A stretch of 64,000 nt of DNA from Flavobacterium swingsii. GTDB lineage: Bacteria > Bacteroidota > Bacteroidia > Flavobacteriales > Flavobacteriaceae. Shown here piece by piece: positions 26,132 through 35,074 of this stretch. Below the pieces are notes generated by a model, which did not search any database, was not told the DNA's origin, and saw only the letters and a list, made by a program, of their open reading frames with translations. The stretch is taken from NCBI RefSeq assembly GCF_900111965.1, contig NZ_FOJT01000001.1, positions 186,001 to 250,000 of the forward strand, read 5' to 3'. The number at the start of each line of letters is the position of its first letter. Position 1 is the stretch's first letter. Made by a program: the position numbers and the translations under genes.

Positions 26132-27223
26132 TTGAAATTGAAAAACCAAGATAAAAAATCGGCATTAACAGAAAACCAAGGAATAGAAAGACCTGAAATT
26201 ATCAGTGCCGTTTCTGTTGAGCAAATTCAGCAATTTAGAAAAATTCAACCATCGTCTGAAGAATTGGTAAACGGGATTTTATCAGGAAATATAACTGCTT
26301 TAAGTCGTGCCATTACACTCGTAGAAAGTACAAATATTTCGCATTTAGAAAAAGCTAACGAAGTAATAAATGCTTGTTTGCCACACGCCAATAAATCCGT
26401 CAGAATAGGAATTACAGGTGTTCCTGGTGTTGGAAAAAGTACATTTATAGAAGCATTTGGAAAATATTTAACTGGTTTGGGTAAAAAAGTGGCTGTTTTG
26501 GCTGTCGATCCTTCCAGCACGATTTCTCACGGAAGTATTTTGGGCGACAAAACCCGAATGGAAGAATTGGTAAAAGACAAAAATGCTTACATAAGACCAA
26601 GTGCATCGGGCGAAACTTTAGGTGGCGTGGCTCGAAAAACCAGAGAAACAATTACGCTTTGCGAAGCTGCTGGTTTTGACACTATAATTATTGAAACTGT
26701 TGGTGTTGGCCAAAGTGAAACTGCGGTGCATAGCATGGTAGATTTCTTTTTATTACTAAAAATTTCCGGAGCTGGCGATGAGCTACAAGGCATCAAACGT
26801 GGTATTATGGAAATGGCCGATGCTATTGTCATTAACAAAGCTGATGGAGATAATGTTAGAAAAGCAAATTTAGCAAAAACCGAATTCAATAGAGCTTTGC
26901 ATTTGTTTCCCGCAAAAAAATCAGGCTGGACTCCAACAACTTCGACTTGTAGTGCAATTACTCATGATGGAATTCCTGATGTTTGGAAAACGATTTGTGA
27001 TTTTACAGAACTAACAAAATCTAATAATTATTTCTTCGAAAAACGCAAAGAACAAAACCAATATTGGATGTTGGAAACTATTAATGAGCAATTGAAAACA
27101 AATTTCTTCAATCATCCAGAAATTTATAAATTATTAGAAGAAAACAAAAAAGCAGTTGCAAATGATGAAATTTCACCTTTTGCAGCCGCTCAGATTTTGT
27201 TAGAAAAGTATTTTAAAAAATAA
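26132..27223 (+). CDS. meaB: MeaB/ArgK-type GTPase for methylmalonyl-CoA mutase
   Basis: 363 residues from TTG 26132; TTG 26138 is also possible because a TAGATTTG box overlaps the first. G-domain motifs: GITGVPGVGKSTFIEAFG (P-loop, about residues 90-107), AVDPSS, GETLGGVARKTRETI, ETVGVGQSE (switch II), INKADGDN (G4). It loads and protects adenosylcobalamin on methylmalonyl-CoA mutase using GTP. The mutase genes are not in the window, but the PduO adenosyltransferase at 15304 supplies its cofactor. Confidence 0.93.
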   Translation: MKLKNQDKKSALTENQGIERPEIISAVSVEQIQQFRKIQPSSEELVNGILSGNITALSRAITLVESTNISHLEKANEVINACLPHANKSVRIGITGVPGVGKSTFIEAFGKYLTGLGKKVAVLAVDPSSTISHGSILGDKTRMEELVKDKNAYIRPSASGETLGGVARKTRETITLCEAAGFDTIIIETVGVGQSETAVHSMVDFFLLLKISGAGDELQGIKRGIMEMADAIVINKADGDNVRKANLAKTEFNRALHLFPAKKSGWTPTTSTCSAITHDGIPDVWKTICDFTELTKSNNYFFEKRKEQNQYWMLETINEQLKTNFFNHPEIYKLLEENKKAVANDEISPFAAAQILLEKYFKK

Positions 27224-27225
27224 AC

Positions 27226-27456
27226 TTATTCTTTTTCGTAAAGTTCCATTTCTCGATCATAGAAAGCGTTTGCTTGTTCTATTAATCCTTCCATTTCGGT
27301 ATTTAGTTCGGCTTCGTCGAGATCTTCGGCTTCTTCCATAAACTCAACTTCATCATCTTTTAGATTGATAATAAATCGAGGATAATCTAGGTGAATGATG
27401 AAAATATCATCTGGAAAATCGGTATTGTCGCCTAATAAAAATTTTGGTAATTCCAT
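27226..27456 (-). CDS. Small acidic conserved hypothetical
   Basis: 76 residues with about one third Asp/Glu. It has an N-terminal MELPKFLLGDNTDFPDDIFI, a hydrophobic IIHLDYPRFIIN core and a helical acidic tail. No signal peptide. It is convergent with meaB (2 bp between stops) and 25 bp after the MATE gene start region ends in the same strand order. I know no function; a small cytosolic protein is all that can be said. Confidence 0.75.
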   Translation of the reverse strand: MELPKFLLGDNTDFPDDIFIIHLDYPRFIINLKDDEVEFMEEAEDLDEAELNTEMEGLIEQANAFYDREMELYEKE

Positions 27457-27481
27457 GTTTATTGTTGATTTGTTTATTCGA

Positions 27482-28870
27482 TTAATTGGTTAATCGGTTA
27501 TTAATTTTAATTAGTTTTTTAGTCAAATTATGAAATCTAATGTATAAAAACAGAGCCGCAGATGTAAGTCCTGCTAATAACCCTATCCAGATTCCTGCTG
27601 CTTTTAAGTTTGTATACAATCCTAAATAAAAAGAAATAGGAAAACCTACAATCCAATATGCTACAAAAGTAATATACATCGGAATTTTTACATCTTGTAA
27701 ACCACGCAAAGCCCCTAAAACAACGACTTGTATTCCGTCAGATATTTGAAAAACTGCCGCTACTAATAGTAATTGTGCTGCAATAGAAATTACTTCTTTA
27801 TTGTCTAAAATTTGATTAGAATTTTCCATATCAAGAAACAAATGTGGCAAATAAGTATGAAAAAGAATAAAGAATAATGCAAAAACAATCTCTACAATTA
27901 TAGCTAACAAAAAGATAGATTTTGCTACTACAACTAGATTTTTATAATCATTTAATCCTTTCTGATTACCTACTCTAATCATTGCTGTAACACTTAATCC
28001 CATGGCAAACATAAATGTCATAGTGGCTAATGTTAGTGCAATTTGATTTGCCGCTTGACTGTTTTTACTAATAGTTCCTGAAAGCCAAATTGCTGCTGTA
28101 AATAAAGCAACTTCAAACAACATTTGCATTGCCGAAGGAAAACCTAGATTGACAATTTTTCGAATCATCGATTTTTTTATTTGCTTGAAACTAAAATCTT
28201 TGAAATAAATTTTCATGCGTTTGTTATATTTCAAGATATAATGCATAAAAACAACCATCATAATTCTAGAAATAACAGTTCCTAAAGCAGCACCAAGAAT
28301 TCCCAGTTTAGGAAAAATCCAAACACCATAAATTAAAACATAGTTGAAGAAAATATGCACCACATTTGCCATAAAAATAGCATACATAGAATATTTAGTT
28401 TCAGACAATCCGTCGGCAAATTGCTTGTAACCTTGGTAAACAATTACGGGTATTAACGAAAAAGCAACCCAATCGATATAAGGATTAGCCAAATCGACTA
28501 CTTCTTTTGGTTGATGCATTAAGTACATGAGTGGTTTTGCCAAAACAATCAAAACAAATAAAGCAACTCCTAGAATCGTACACAATAACAAGCCGTGATG
28601 AAAAGCAGAACGAATCTTTTTATCATCATTTTCGGCATCGGCTTCTGCTATAATGGGCGTAATTGCTGTCGAAAAACCTATCCCTAAAGACATCGCTACG
28701 AATATAAAACTATTCCCTAACGAAACAGCAGCCAACTCGGTCGAACCCAATTTTCCAACCATAATATTGTCGACAATTCCTATTAAGGTATGTCCTAACA
28801 TTCCTAAAATAACAGGATATGCTAGTTTTATGTTTTCGGAAAATTCTTTTGTGTATTGAGAAAAATTCAA
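27482..28870 (-). CDS. MATE family efflux transporter
   Basis: 462 residues, 12 predicted membrane helices in two halves. N-half motifs AYPVILGMLGHTLIGIVDNI MVGKLGSTELAAVSLGNS and the second-half NLGFPSAMQMLFEVALFTA show the internal repeat of MATE proteins. ISDGIQVVVLGALRGLQDVK is the conserved second-half motif. It exports cationic compounds using Na+ or H+. A -7 box TATCTTTG on the minus strand is at 28891-28898. Confidence 0.93.
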   Translation of the reverse strand: MNFSQYTKEFSENIKLAYPVILGMLGHTLIGIVDNIMVGKLGSTELAAVSLGNSFIFVAMSLGIGFSTAITPIIAEADAENDDKKIRSAFHHGLLLCTILGVALFVLIVLAKPLMYLMHQPKEVVDLANPYIDWVAFSLIPVIVYQGYKQFADGLSETKYSMYAIFMANVVHIFFNYVLIYGVWIFPKLGILGAALGTVISRIMMVVFMHYILKYNKRMKIYFKDFSFKQIKKSMIRKIVNLGFPSAMQMLFEVALFTAAIWLSGTISKNSQAANQIALTLATMTFMFAMGLSVTAMIRVGNQKGLNDYKNLVVVAKSIFLLAIIVEIVFALFFILFHTYLPHLFLDMENSNQILDNKEVISIAAQLLLVAAVFQISDGIQVVVLGALRGLQDVKIPMYITFVAYWIVGFPISFYLGLYTNLKAAGIWIGLLAGLTSAALFLYIRFHNLTKKLIKINNRLTN

Positions 28871-29065
28871 TTTAATATTTTTTAGGTTGACAAAGATAAA
28901 TAGAACAATTGAATTCTATCGTTACAATTTCAATAATAAAGAAATTTTTGCAAACAATAAACTAGTAATTATATAACAAAACACATTAATTCTATAAAAT
29001 CTAAAATAGTCTCTTACTCTACTTTTGCAATGTTGTTTAATAAATAACAACACAAAAAATAAATT

Positions 29066-29617
29066 ATGAAAATTACACAAAAAATTAAGTTTCTATTGGT
29101 TTTTGCAATCTCAATGTTATTTGCAAATAATTCAAATGCTCAAGAAGTACAAGACACAAAAAACTATGATCAAGGATTTCGTTTAGGATTGGGAGTAAAT
29201 GCAGGGTATGCATTTGCAGATCCATACAAATTAGCTTTAGGTGCTGATGCCCGATTACAATATGACCTTACAAAAAGATACTCTCTTACCTTGACAACAG
29301 GATTTACAAATCTATTTGTAAGTAAAGCAGACGGATCTGATTTAGGATTTATCCCTGTTAAAGCAGGGTTTAAAGCTTTCGTTTGGAATGACCAATTTTA
29401 TTTAATGGGTGAAGCTGGAGCTGCTTTTGCAGTGACAAATGATTACAACAAAACTTCCTTGCTACTAGCACCAAGCATTGGTTATGCGACCAAACGCATC
29501 GATATTTCCTTACGATATGAACACTATAATGACTTTGCACGACTTAATAATGATGGCTCTCTAGCTAAAGGTTTTGGTCAATTAGGGGTTCGTCTAGCAT
29601 ACGGTTTCGAATTGTAA
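29066..29617 (+). CDS. Outer membrane beta-barrel protein
   Basis: 183 residues. Signal peptide (about 1-25, ending NSNAQ), then alternating hydrophobic strands (GFRLGLGVNAGYAF, YSLTLTTGFTNLF, FYLMGEAGAAFAV, IDISLRYEHYN) and a C-terminal strand LGVRLAYGFEL. This fits a small 8-stranded OmpA/OmpW-type barrel. A TACTTTTG box lies at 29020-29027 and a small hairpin precedes the ATG. Role unknown. Confidence 0.85.
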   Translation: MKITQKIKFLLVFAISMLFANNSNAQEVQDTKNYDQGFRLGLGVNAGYAFADPYKLALGADARLQYDLTKRYSLTLTTGFTNLFVSKADGSDLGFIPVKAGFKAFVWNDQFYLMGEAGAAFAVTNDYNKTSLLLAPSIGYATKRIDISLRYEHYNDFARLNNDGSLAKGFGQLGVRLAYGFEL

Positions 29618-29627
29618 AAATTCAAAA

Positions 29628-29670
29628 GACATAAAAAAATGCGCTGTAATTCAGCGCATTTTTTTATGTC
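29628..29670. terminator. Bidirectional terminator between OMP and PPK2 genes
   Basis: Perfect 19-bp arms: a GACAT end, a run of seven A, and the GC-rich ATGCGCTG / CAGCGCAT core, around a 5-nt loop. A and T runs flank the core on both strands, so it can stop both convergent genes. Confidence 0.93.
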
Positions 29671-29694
29671 TATATATTTTGCAAATCACATGCC

Positions 29695-30573
29695 TCACTC
29701 CTTTTCTAGCTGTTTTTTAAATTCCGAAAAATTCGCTCTCACTTTAGGATCTAATTCAGGTTCTTTAATATCTGTGAGTTTTTGCATTTCTTCCCAAATA
29801 ATTTTCGCTACAATATAACGCGCCATATCTTTATCATCGGCAGGAATAATAAACCAAGGCGCCTTTTCGTTCGATGTTTTGTTTATCGCCTCTTCATAAT
29901 ACATCATATAATCGTCCCAGCGTTCTCTTTCTTTCATATCTCCCGCCGAAAACTTCCAGTTATCCTCTGCATTTTCTAAACGATTCAATAATCGTTTGCG
30001 TTGCTCTTCCCTACTCATATGAAAATAAAATTTCAAAACAATCGTTCCGTTTTGAGCAATATGTTTTTCGAAATTATTAATCTGCTCGAAGCGATTTTCC
30101 CAAAAATCCGATTTTATATCTTCTACTTTTTCAATTCCTGGCAAATTCTCATACATAATGTATTCAGGATGCACACGAGTAACCAAAACATTCTCGTAAT
30201 GCGTTCTATTAAAAACCGAAAACTTCCCTTTTTCTGGCAAAGCTAAATAATGACGCCACAAATAATCATGTTCTAACTCGGTCGAGTTTGGAGTTTTGAA
30301 ACTATGCACAACCACGCCACGAGGATTAAATTCTTTGAAAACTTCCCGAATCAAACTATCTTTTCCCGACGTATCCATTCCTTGCAAACAAATCAAAAAA
30401 CTGTATTTATTATGAGCATACATCGCGTCTTGCTTTTTGCTCAATTTAATTTGAACCTTGTCTAAAGCTTCTTCTTTCTCATCATCATCGGCATCAACTT
30501 TTAGTTCAGTCGGAATTTTAGACAACGTAATTTTATCAATTACTTTAAAATCATCAGGATTTATCGAATTCAT
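29695..30573 (-). CDS. ppk2: Polyphosphate kinase 2 family protein
   Basis: 292 residues, single PPK2 domain. Walker A GMDTSGKDSLIREVF (about residues 65-79), the HSFKTPNSTELEHDYLWRHY segment, Walker B-like NRTHYENVLVTRVHPE (about residues 121-136), and lid residues in FHMSREEQRKRLLNRLENAE. It moves phosphate between polyphosphate and nucleotides. The class (ADP versus AMP or both) cannot be fixed by eye. Cytosolic. Convergent with the OMP gene through a shared terminator. Confidence 0.93.
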   Translation of the reverse strand: MNSINPDDFKVIDKITLSKIPTELKVDADDDEKEEALDKVQIKLSKKQDAMYAHNKYSFLICLQGMDTSGKDSLIREVFKEFNPRGVVVHSFKTPNSTELEHDYLWRHYLALPEKGKFSVFNRTHYENVLVTRVHPEYIMYENLPGIEKVEDIKSDFWENRFEQINNFEKHIAQNGTIVLKFYFHMSREEQRKRLLNRLENAEDNWKFSAGDMKERERWDDYMMYYEEAINKTSNEKAPWFIIPADDKDMARYIVAKIIWEEMQKLTDIKEPELDPKVRANFSEFKKQLEKE

Positions 30574-30615
30574 AGGAAATATTTTATATTTACAATCTCA
30601 AATATACTAATTATG

Positions 30616-30698
30616 AGGAGCTATTTCCAGCTGTACGTTACAATCTTTTCTTTTTTTAAAGAAAAAAAAGAAAAGGATTTTCACTTCCATCTGGGCTA
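30616..30698 (-). repeat. Dispersed hairpin element, copy E
   Basis: Reverse orientation: GGAGCTATTTCCAGCTGTAC, GTTACAATC, the CTTTTCTTTTTTT hairpin identical in sequence to copy C, then GGATTTTCACTTCCATCTGG and GCTA. It lies between divergent genes (PPK2 and a small membrane protein), the only copy not placed downstream of a gene. Confidence 0.8.
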
Positions 30699-30730
30699 TG
30701 GCATTACGTTTTCAAAATTAAACTGAATTT

Positions 30731-30934
30731 ATGAGTAATACAGAGAGTACAGCACTAATAATCTATCTTATTATTTCTTGTGTGTGTTTATTTTTCTTTA
30801 TTAGATTTAAATTAAAACAATTTAAGAAAAAAGAACCTGAATTATTGAAAACGGAAATGAAAAAAAACTCAAATAGAGCAAGTCTAGCTAACCAAATTAA
30901 AGATATTCTAGAGATTTTTATTCCTTTTACATAA
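30731..30934 (+). CDS. Small single-pass membrane protein
   Basis: 67 residues: a short polar N-terminus, one membrane helix (ALIIYLIISCVCLFFFIRF, about 8-26) and a basic cytoplasmic tail (KLKQFKKKEPELLKTEMKK). It starts 33 bp after hairpin element E and ends 19 bp before the next gene. No family recognised; the coding status rests on start, spacing and the clean membrane topology. Confidence 0.5.
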   Translation: MSNTESTALIIYLIISCVCLFFFIRFKLKQFKKKEPELLKTEMKKNSNRASLANQIKDILEIFIPFT

Positions 30935-30953
30935 CTTACATGCATTCAATACT

Positions 30954-31766
30954 ATGGAAAAATTTTTACTTACCGTCTTTTTTAAAATCGCTGGAATTGG
31001 ATCAGCGTCAGGAATCGTTTACAAAGACAATTCAGTATTTATAGTAAGTGATAATTCTGGATTTTTATACGAATACAATATCCCGTCAGTTAGTTTAAAG
31101 CAGCATGCATTAATAGACAATTCAACCGAAAACATTCTCAAAAAAAACAAACCTGATTTTGAAGCCATTACTTTAAATGGAAACGAATTACATATTTTTG
31201 GTTCAGGTTCTACCGAAAAAAGAAATAGAAAACTCATTTTCAACATAAAAACTCAGAAAGTCGAAGAAAATGATTTGTCTGAAATGTATCAAAACATAAA
31301 AAAAACCATTCAAATTTCTGATGAGGAATTAAATATTGAAGGCGCTTTGTTTCACCATGAAAAACTGTATTTATTTCAACGAGGAAATGGAGCAAATACT
31401 AAAAATGGGATTGTGATTATCAATGATAATATCAATTTTCAAAATATAAAGCTTCCAAAAATAAAACATGTAGAAACCACATTTACAGATGCTATTTTAG
31501 TGAATAACAAAATTTATTTCCTAGCCGCTGCCGAAGACACACTTTCTACTTATGATGACGGCGAAGTTTTGGGGAGTATCATTGGTTGCATCGATATTGA
31601 AACTTTCAAAATCGATTTTACACTTCAAATTTCCGATTCACATAAATTTGAAGGATTAACCTTACTCAAAAATTCAGAATCTCATTTAGAATTCTTACTT
31701 TGCGAGGACAATGACACCGAAGCATTAGAAACTAAAATTTATAAACTAATTATACCTAAAAAATGA
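30954..31766 (+). CDS. DUF6929-like beta-propeller-type hypothetical
   Basis: 270 residues, no clear signal peptide (the start MEKFLLTVFFKIAGIGSASG is only mildly hydrophobic). Strand-rich pattern with repeated segments: GIVYKDNSVFIVSDNSGFLYEYNI (split here as VFIVSDNSGFLYEY), NELHIFGSGSTEKRNRKL, KLYLFQRGNGANTKNGIVII, KIYFLAAAEDTLSTYDDGEV and KFEGLTLL near the end. It resembles DUF6929. It overlaps the next gene by 4 bp (ATGA). Function unknown. Confidence 0.7.
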   Translation: MEKFLLTVFFKIAGIGSASGIVYKDNSVFIVSDNSGFLYEYNIPSVSLKQHALIDNSTENILKKNKPDFEAITLNGNELHIFGSGSTEKRNRKLIFNIKTQKVEENDLSEMYQNIKKTIQISDEELNIEGALFHHEKLYLFQRGNGANTKNGIVIINDNINFQNIKLPKIKHVETTFTDAILVNNKIYFLAAAEDTLSTYDDGEVLGSIIGCIDIETFKIDFTLQISDSHKFEGLTLLKNSESHLEFLLCEDNDTEALETKIYKLIIPKK

Positions 31767-32350
31767 ATCCATTATTAAACGAAAAACTTTTCTTAATTAA
31801 GGAAAAAGTAGGAATGTTCAAAGCGTCAAACAGTTATGACATTTTCAATCCTGAGTCGAACAAACACTTAATGACCAGTACCGAACCTGATTTAGGAACT
31901 TTTACTAAAATTTTTCGATTTACAAAATACAAAAGACACACACCGTTTAACGTACTTGTAACCACAACCGAAGGAAAACCAATCGTAAACATAAAACGTG
32001 GCGTAGCATTTTTCCGTTCAGACATAGAAGTTTTCGACGAAAAAGGGCAACTAATTGGGCATTTTAACCAGAAATTCTGGTCTTTTGGAGGTAAATTTGA
32101 AATTGTAGACAAACAACAAAAACCAGTTTGCACACTAGAAGGAAAATGGACAGGTTGGGATTTCAAGTTTAATAAAGACGGCAAAGAATTAGCATCAGTT
32201 AGTAAAAAATGGGCAGGAATTGGAAAAGAGTTTTTTACCAGCGCCGATAATTATGTGCTTTCTATAAACGAAATCGTACCACAAGATTCTGTCGAAAGGC
32301 AACTTATTTTTGCAGCTGTTATGGTGATTGATATGGTTTTGAAAGAGTAA
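31763..32350 (+). CDS. LURP-one/phospholipid-scramblase-like protein
   Basis: 195 residues with a twelve-strand LOR/scramblase-like pattern: KLFLIKEKVGMFKASNSYDI at the start, FRSDIEVFDEKGQLIGHFNQ and VCTLEGKWTGWDFKFNKDGK in the middle, and a C-terminal hydrophobic helix RQLIFAAVMVIDMVLKE (about 178-195). That helix is the membrane-dipping end of this fold. Translationally coupled to the DUF6929-like gene. Bacterial members have no established function. Confidence 0.75.
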   Translation: MNPLLNEKLFLIKEKVGMFKASNSYDIFNPESNKHLMTSTEPDLGTFTKIFRFTKYKRHTPFNVLVTTTEGKPIVNIKRGVAFFRSDIEVFDEKGQLIGHFNQKFWSFGGKFEIVDKQQKPVCTLEGKWTGWDFKFNKDGKELASVSKKWAGIGKEFFTSADNYVLSINEIVPQDSVERQLIFAAVMVIDMVLKE

Positions 32351-32407
32351 TAATAAAAATAATTATAGACAAAGCCAATACTTACCAGCCATTTTACGAC
32401 AAACAAT

Positions 32408-33313
32408 ATGAGAGTTTTTTATATAATCCTATCGCTCCTTACTTTTATTTCTTGCAAAGATGACCACGAAAGAATGCACGAAGAAATGGATAAAGTTTCT
32501 AATGAACTCAGAAATTTTGATGTTCAATTAATTAAACTTTACAAAGAATCAGAAAATAACCCAAAAGGAGTAATCTCTAAAATAGACAGTCTCTTAGTTG
32601 CTAATAAAAAAGAAACAGATAAATATAAATCACAGATAAAATCAAGTATTGAAAGTAGTTTACACTATTTTAAAGCAGAGTTATTCTATAAAATAGGAAA
32701 ATATGACAAATCAATTAGTGAATTAGATTTTGAAGATTATAAGAAAGGTGATGCCGCAATTGCTTATACAGCAAATTATGTTAAACTAAAGGATTTCAAA
32801 ACTGCAAAATCATTTATCGATAGCATTGGGCGTTGTAATGGAAATTATTATGCGCTTGGAAATTATTATGAAAGCATCGGAGACAAAACTTCTGCTCTTA
32901 AAACATATAAGTATAATCTTGAAAATGATAAATCGAGAAAACATTTTATTTATTACAAATGGGCTGAAAGAAGAGTTGAAGAACTTGAACAAAATAGACC
33001 TTTAATCAATGAAATTTTTTTTCCAACAGGAAATTCAAGTTTTGAAATTTGCGAGGTTTGTAATCTCGACAATGAAAAAAGAGGAAAGATTATGAAGTTA
33101 ATTGAGGGAATTCCAGAAAATCAAAATGACTGGTCATCAACTTCTTTTAAAGAATCTCCATATGATACTGGAAAAAGTTACTATTGGGTTAAAGTCAAAG
33201 CTGGGAATAAAGAATTTAATTATTACGTTGACCAAAATACTTTTGAAATAAAATACTTCAATCCAAAAACTAAAACTGTAATGACATTGGAAGATTGGAG
33301 GAAAGGGAAATAA
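32408..33313 (+). CDS. Cassette 1: TPR-like lipoprotein
   Basis: 301 residues. Lipobox FISC at about residues 13-16. A charged coiled-coil stretch (DDHERMHEEMDKVSNELRNF) is followed by TPR-like helices (AELFYKIGKYDKSISELDFE, YALGNYYESIGDKTSALKTY) and an unrelated C-terminal domain of about 90 residues ending MTLEDWRKGK. Its stop is 12 bp before the AAC of an attC-like site. The left end of this unit has no matching site, so it may be the first cassette or the resident neighbour. Function unknown. Confidence 0.75.
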   Translation: MRVFYIILSLLTFISCKDDHERMHEEMDKVSNELRNFDVQLIKLYKESENNPKGVISKIDSLLVANKKETDKYKSQIKSSIESSLHYFKAELFYKIGKYDKSISELDFEDYKKGDAAIAYTANYVKLKDFKTAKSFIDSIGRCNGNYYALGNYYESIGDKTSALKTYKYNLENDKSRKHFIYYKWAERRVEELEQNRPLINEIFFPTGNSSFEICEVCNLDNEKRGKIMKLIEGIPENQNDWSSTSFKESPYDTGKSYYWVKVKAGNKEFNYYVDQNTFEIKYFNPKTKTVMTLEDWRKGK

Positions 33314-33317
33314 AAAC

Positions 33318-33456
33318 GGCTTATAACAGCTACTACAACGGATTTGGGCATTTGGCTTAATGGGAAAATGGTTTTGTATTTGGCAGTTTAGTGATAACCG
33401 AAAAATAAATTTTAATTTAGTCCCAAACCCGCTGTAGTACCAGAACGTTAGGCGTC
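33318..33456 (+). repeat. attC-like cassette site 1
   Basis: AAC (33325-33327) to GTT (33447-33449), 125 bp. Left arm AACAGCTACTACAACGGATT then TGGGC; right arm GTCCCAAACCCGCTGTAGTA then CCAGAACG. The 18-nt TACTACARCGGRTTTGGG pairs between arms. The end GTTAGGC fits GTTRRRY exactly. The conserved centre has TTTGGCTTAAT and TTAATTTAGTCCC. The left core, TTATAAC, deviates from RYYYAAC. Confidence 0.85.
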
Positions 33457-33481
33457 ACTTTGACAAACGAAATCGAGAATT

Positions 33482-34027
33482 ATGATTGATAAAGAAAGAA
33501 GAAAAAAATTAGCATATCATTTGAGACATTTATCAATTGGATTAATAACTAATGATGAGTTTGAAGAATATATTACTGACGATGTAACGTTTGGCTGGCT
33601 TCCAGAACAATATTATAGAGCGAAAGAAGCTAAAATTGACGATGCTATAATTAGACCTATGCTGGAATTAAGTTGGTGTTTATATAGTGATTTGAAAGAA
33701 TATAAATTAAAAGGTCATAACAAACTTAATGAGAAACAACTAAAAGATATAGCAAGGTTCATTTTATTCTTACACTCTGATAGCGAATATGAATGGCCAT
33801 ACATTGACCCAACAAGTCCGTTCATAAGATTCTCATTTAAAGATATCATTTTGAGCGTAATTACTTTGGGTCAACATTATAAAGACAAAAAAATTGAAAG
33901 AGAAAATGAATTTGCTGAAATGCAAAAAGTAGGTGATTTTGATTATTGGCCATTCATAACTAAAGAACAATACGAAGAACAACTAAAACATCAACCATTC
34001 TTATCGGAAAGAAAAGCGAACGCCTAA
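33482..34027 (+). CDS. Cassette 2: unknown cytosolic protein
   Basis: 181 residues, no signal or membrane helix. A helical N-terminus (KERRKKLAYHLRHLSIGLIT, NDEFEEYITDD) resembles small bacterial stress-island proteins with a DEFE motif; the rest is rich in Trp/Tyr (FGWLPEQYYRAKE, EYEWPYIDPTSPF). The TAA stop is inside the GCCTAAC core of the following site, so the gene runs right up to the recombination point. Only 34 bp separate the left junction from the ATG, leaving no room for a promoter. Function unknown. Confidence 0.8.
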   Translation: MIDKERRKKLAYHLRHLSIGLITNDEFEEYITDDVTFGWLPEQYYRAKEAKIDDAIIRPMLELSWCLYSDLKEYKLKGHNKLNEKQLKDIARFILFLHSDSEYEWPYIDPTSPFIRFSFKDIILSVITLGQHYKDKKIERENEFAEMQKVGDFDYWPFITKEQYEEQLKHQPFLSERKANA

Positions 34028-34158
34028 CAGCTACTACAACGGATTTGGGCATTTGGCTTAATTTAAAGTTGGTTTTGCATCCTTGAAGTCAGTGATTAAC
34101 CGAAAGTTTCGGCTTCTTTAGTTCGCAACCTCGCCAAGTGGCGGAACGTTGTATACAT
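34018..34158 (+). repeat. attC-like cassette site 2 (mismatched arms)
   Basis: CGCCTAAC (34021-34028) fits RYYYAAC; right end ACGTTGTATAC (junction 34148/34149). AAC to GTT is 125 bp. The left half is identical to site 1 for about 35 bp (AACAGCTACTACAACGG...), but the right half (CTCGCCAAGTGGCGGAACG) does not pair with it and instead resembles the right half of site 5. This site looks like a chimera of two site types. Confidence 0.8.
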
Positions 34159-34198
34159 TTTACCAAAATATGGACGAATTTCAATATTAATTAAACAT

Positions 34199-35011
34199 AT
34201 GTACTTAAAAATTAATAGATATAATCAATTTGACTCGCTTGAAGTTAAAGAATCAATGTTTAAAGAATTTAATTTACCAAATCACTTTCACGACACATAT
34301 TGTATAGGTTTACTTAATAATGGAATCAAAAAATGCACAATAGAAAATACTCCGCAATTAATTCATTCTAATAGTGTTAGTATAATAAATCCTTATCAAA
34401 TTCATTCTGATAAAAACGTAGATAATGAGGATTGTTTATTTCGAATGATTTACTTGAATAAAGATGTATTAAACTATTTTACTAAAAAAATTACAGGAAA
34501 AAATAATGAAAATATAATTTTTACGAATGATTTAATAACAGATTCTTTAGTTAATTCATCTATCTTAAGTTTTTTTAATGAAACAGATAATGGAATTTTA
34601 CTTGAACATAAATTAGAAAAGTTAATCCAAATTCTAATCAATAATAAATATTCAATCGACAATATTGATATTAATTATGATAATAAAAATGCAATTGATG
34701 ATAGTATCCAGAAAGCAAGATTAAATTTTTTCGATAAAATTGATATTGCTAAAATGTCACAAGAAAGTAAAATTAGTAAATATCAATTCATAAGATATTT
34801 TAAAAAGAAAACAGGACTTACACCTGCTTCCTATATTTTACTTCATAGAATAAATTGTTCTAAAACACTACTAATGAAAGATATTCCAATAGGAGAAATT
34901 GCTTTAGAAGTAGGTTTTTATGACCATGCCCAATTTTGTAAATTCTTTAAATATTACACCAATACTTCACCAACAGAATATCGATATAGCTGCAATATAA
35001 TACAAGCATAA
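34199..35011 (+). CDS. Cassette 3a: AraC-family transcriptional regulator
   Basis: 270 residues. N-terminal cupin sensor (NHFHDTYCIGLLNNGIKKCT, SNSVSIINPYQIHSD, about residues 1-85), helical linker, and the C-terminal double HTH: DIAKMSQESKISKYQFIRYF then KKKTGLTPASYILLHRIN and IGEIALEVGFYDHAQFCKFF (about 175-262). The ligand is not known. It shares one cassette with the secreted protein at 35075, which it may control. Starts 50 bp after the junction. Confidence 0.9.
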   Translation: MYLKINRYNQFDSLEVKESMFKEFNLPNHFHDTYCIGLLNNGIKKCTIENTPQLIHSNSVSIINPYQIHSDKNVDNEDCLFRMIYLNKDVLNYFTKKITGKNNENIIFTNDLITDSLVNSSILSFFNETDNGILLEHKLEKLIQILINNKYSIDNIDINYDNKNAIDDSIQKARLNFFDKIDIAKMSQESKISKYQFIRYFKKKTGLTPASYILLHRINCSKTLLMKDIPIGEIALEVGFYDHAQFCKFFKYYTNTSPTEYRYSCNIIQA

Positions 35012-35074
35012 TCAAATAATCTGCGATATATTTGCTCACTTGAAAATTATTCAAGAATTAATTTAAACATAAAA

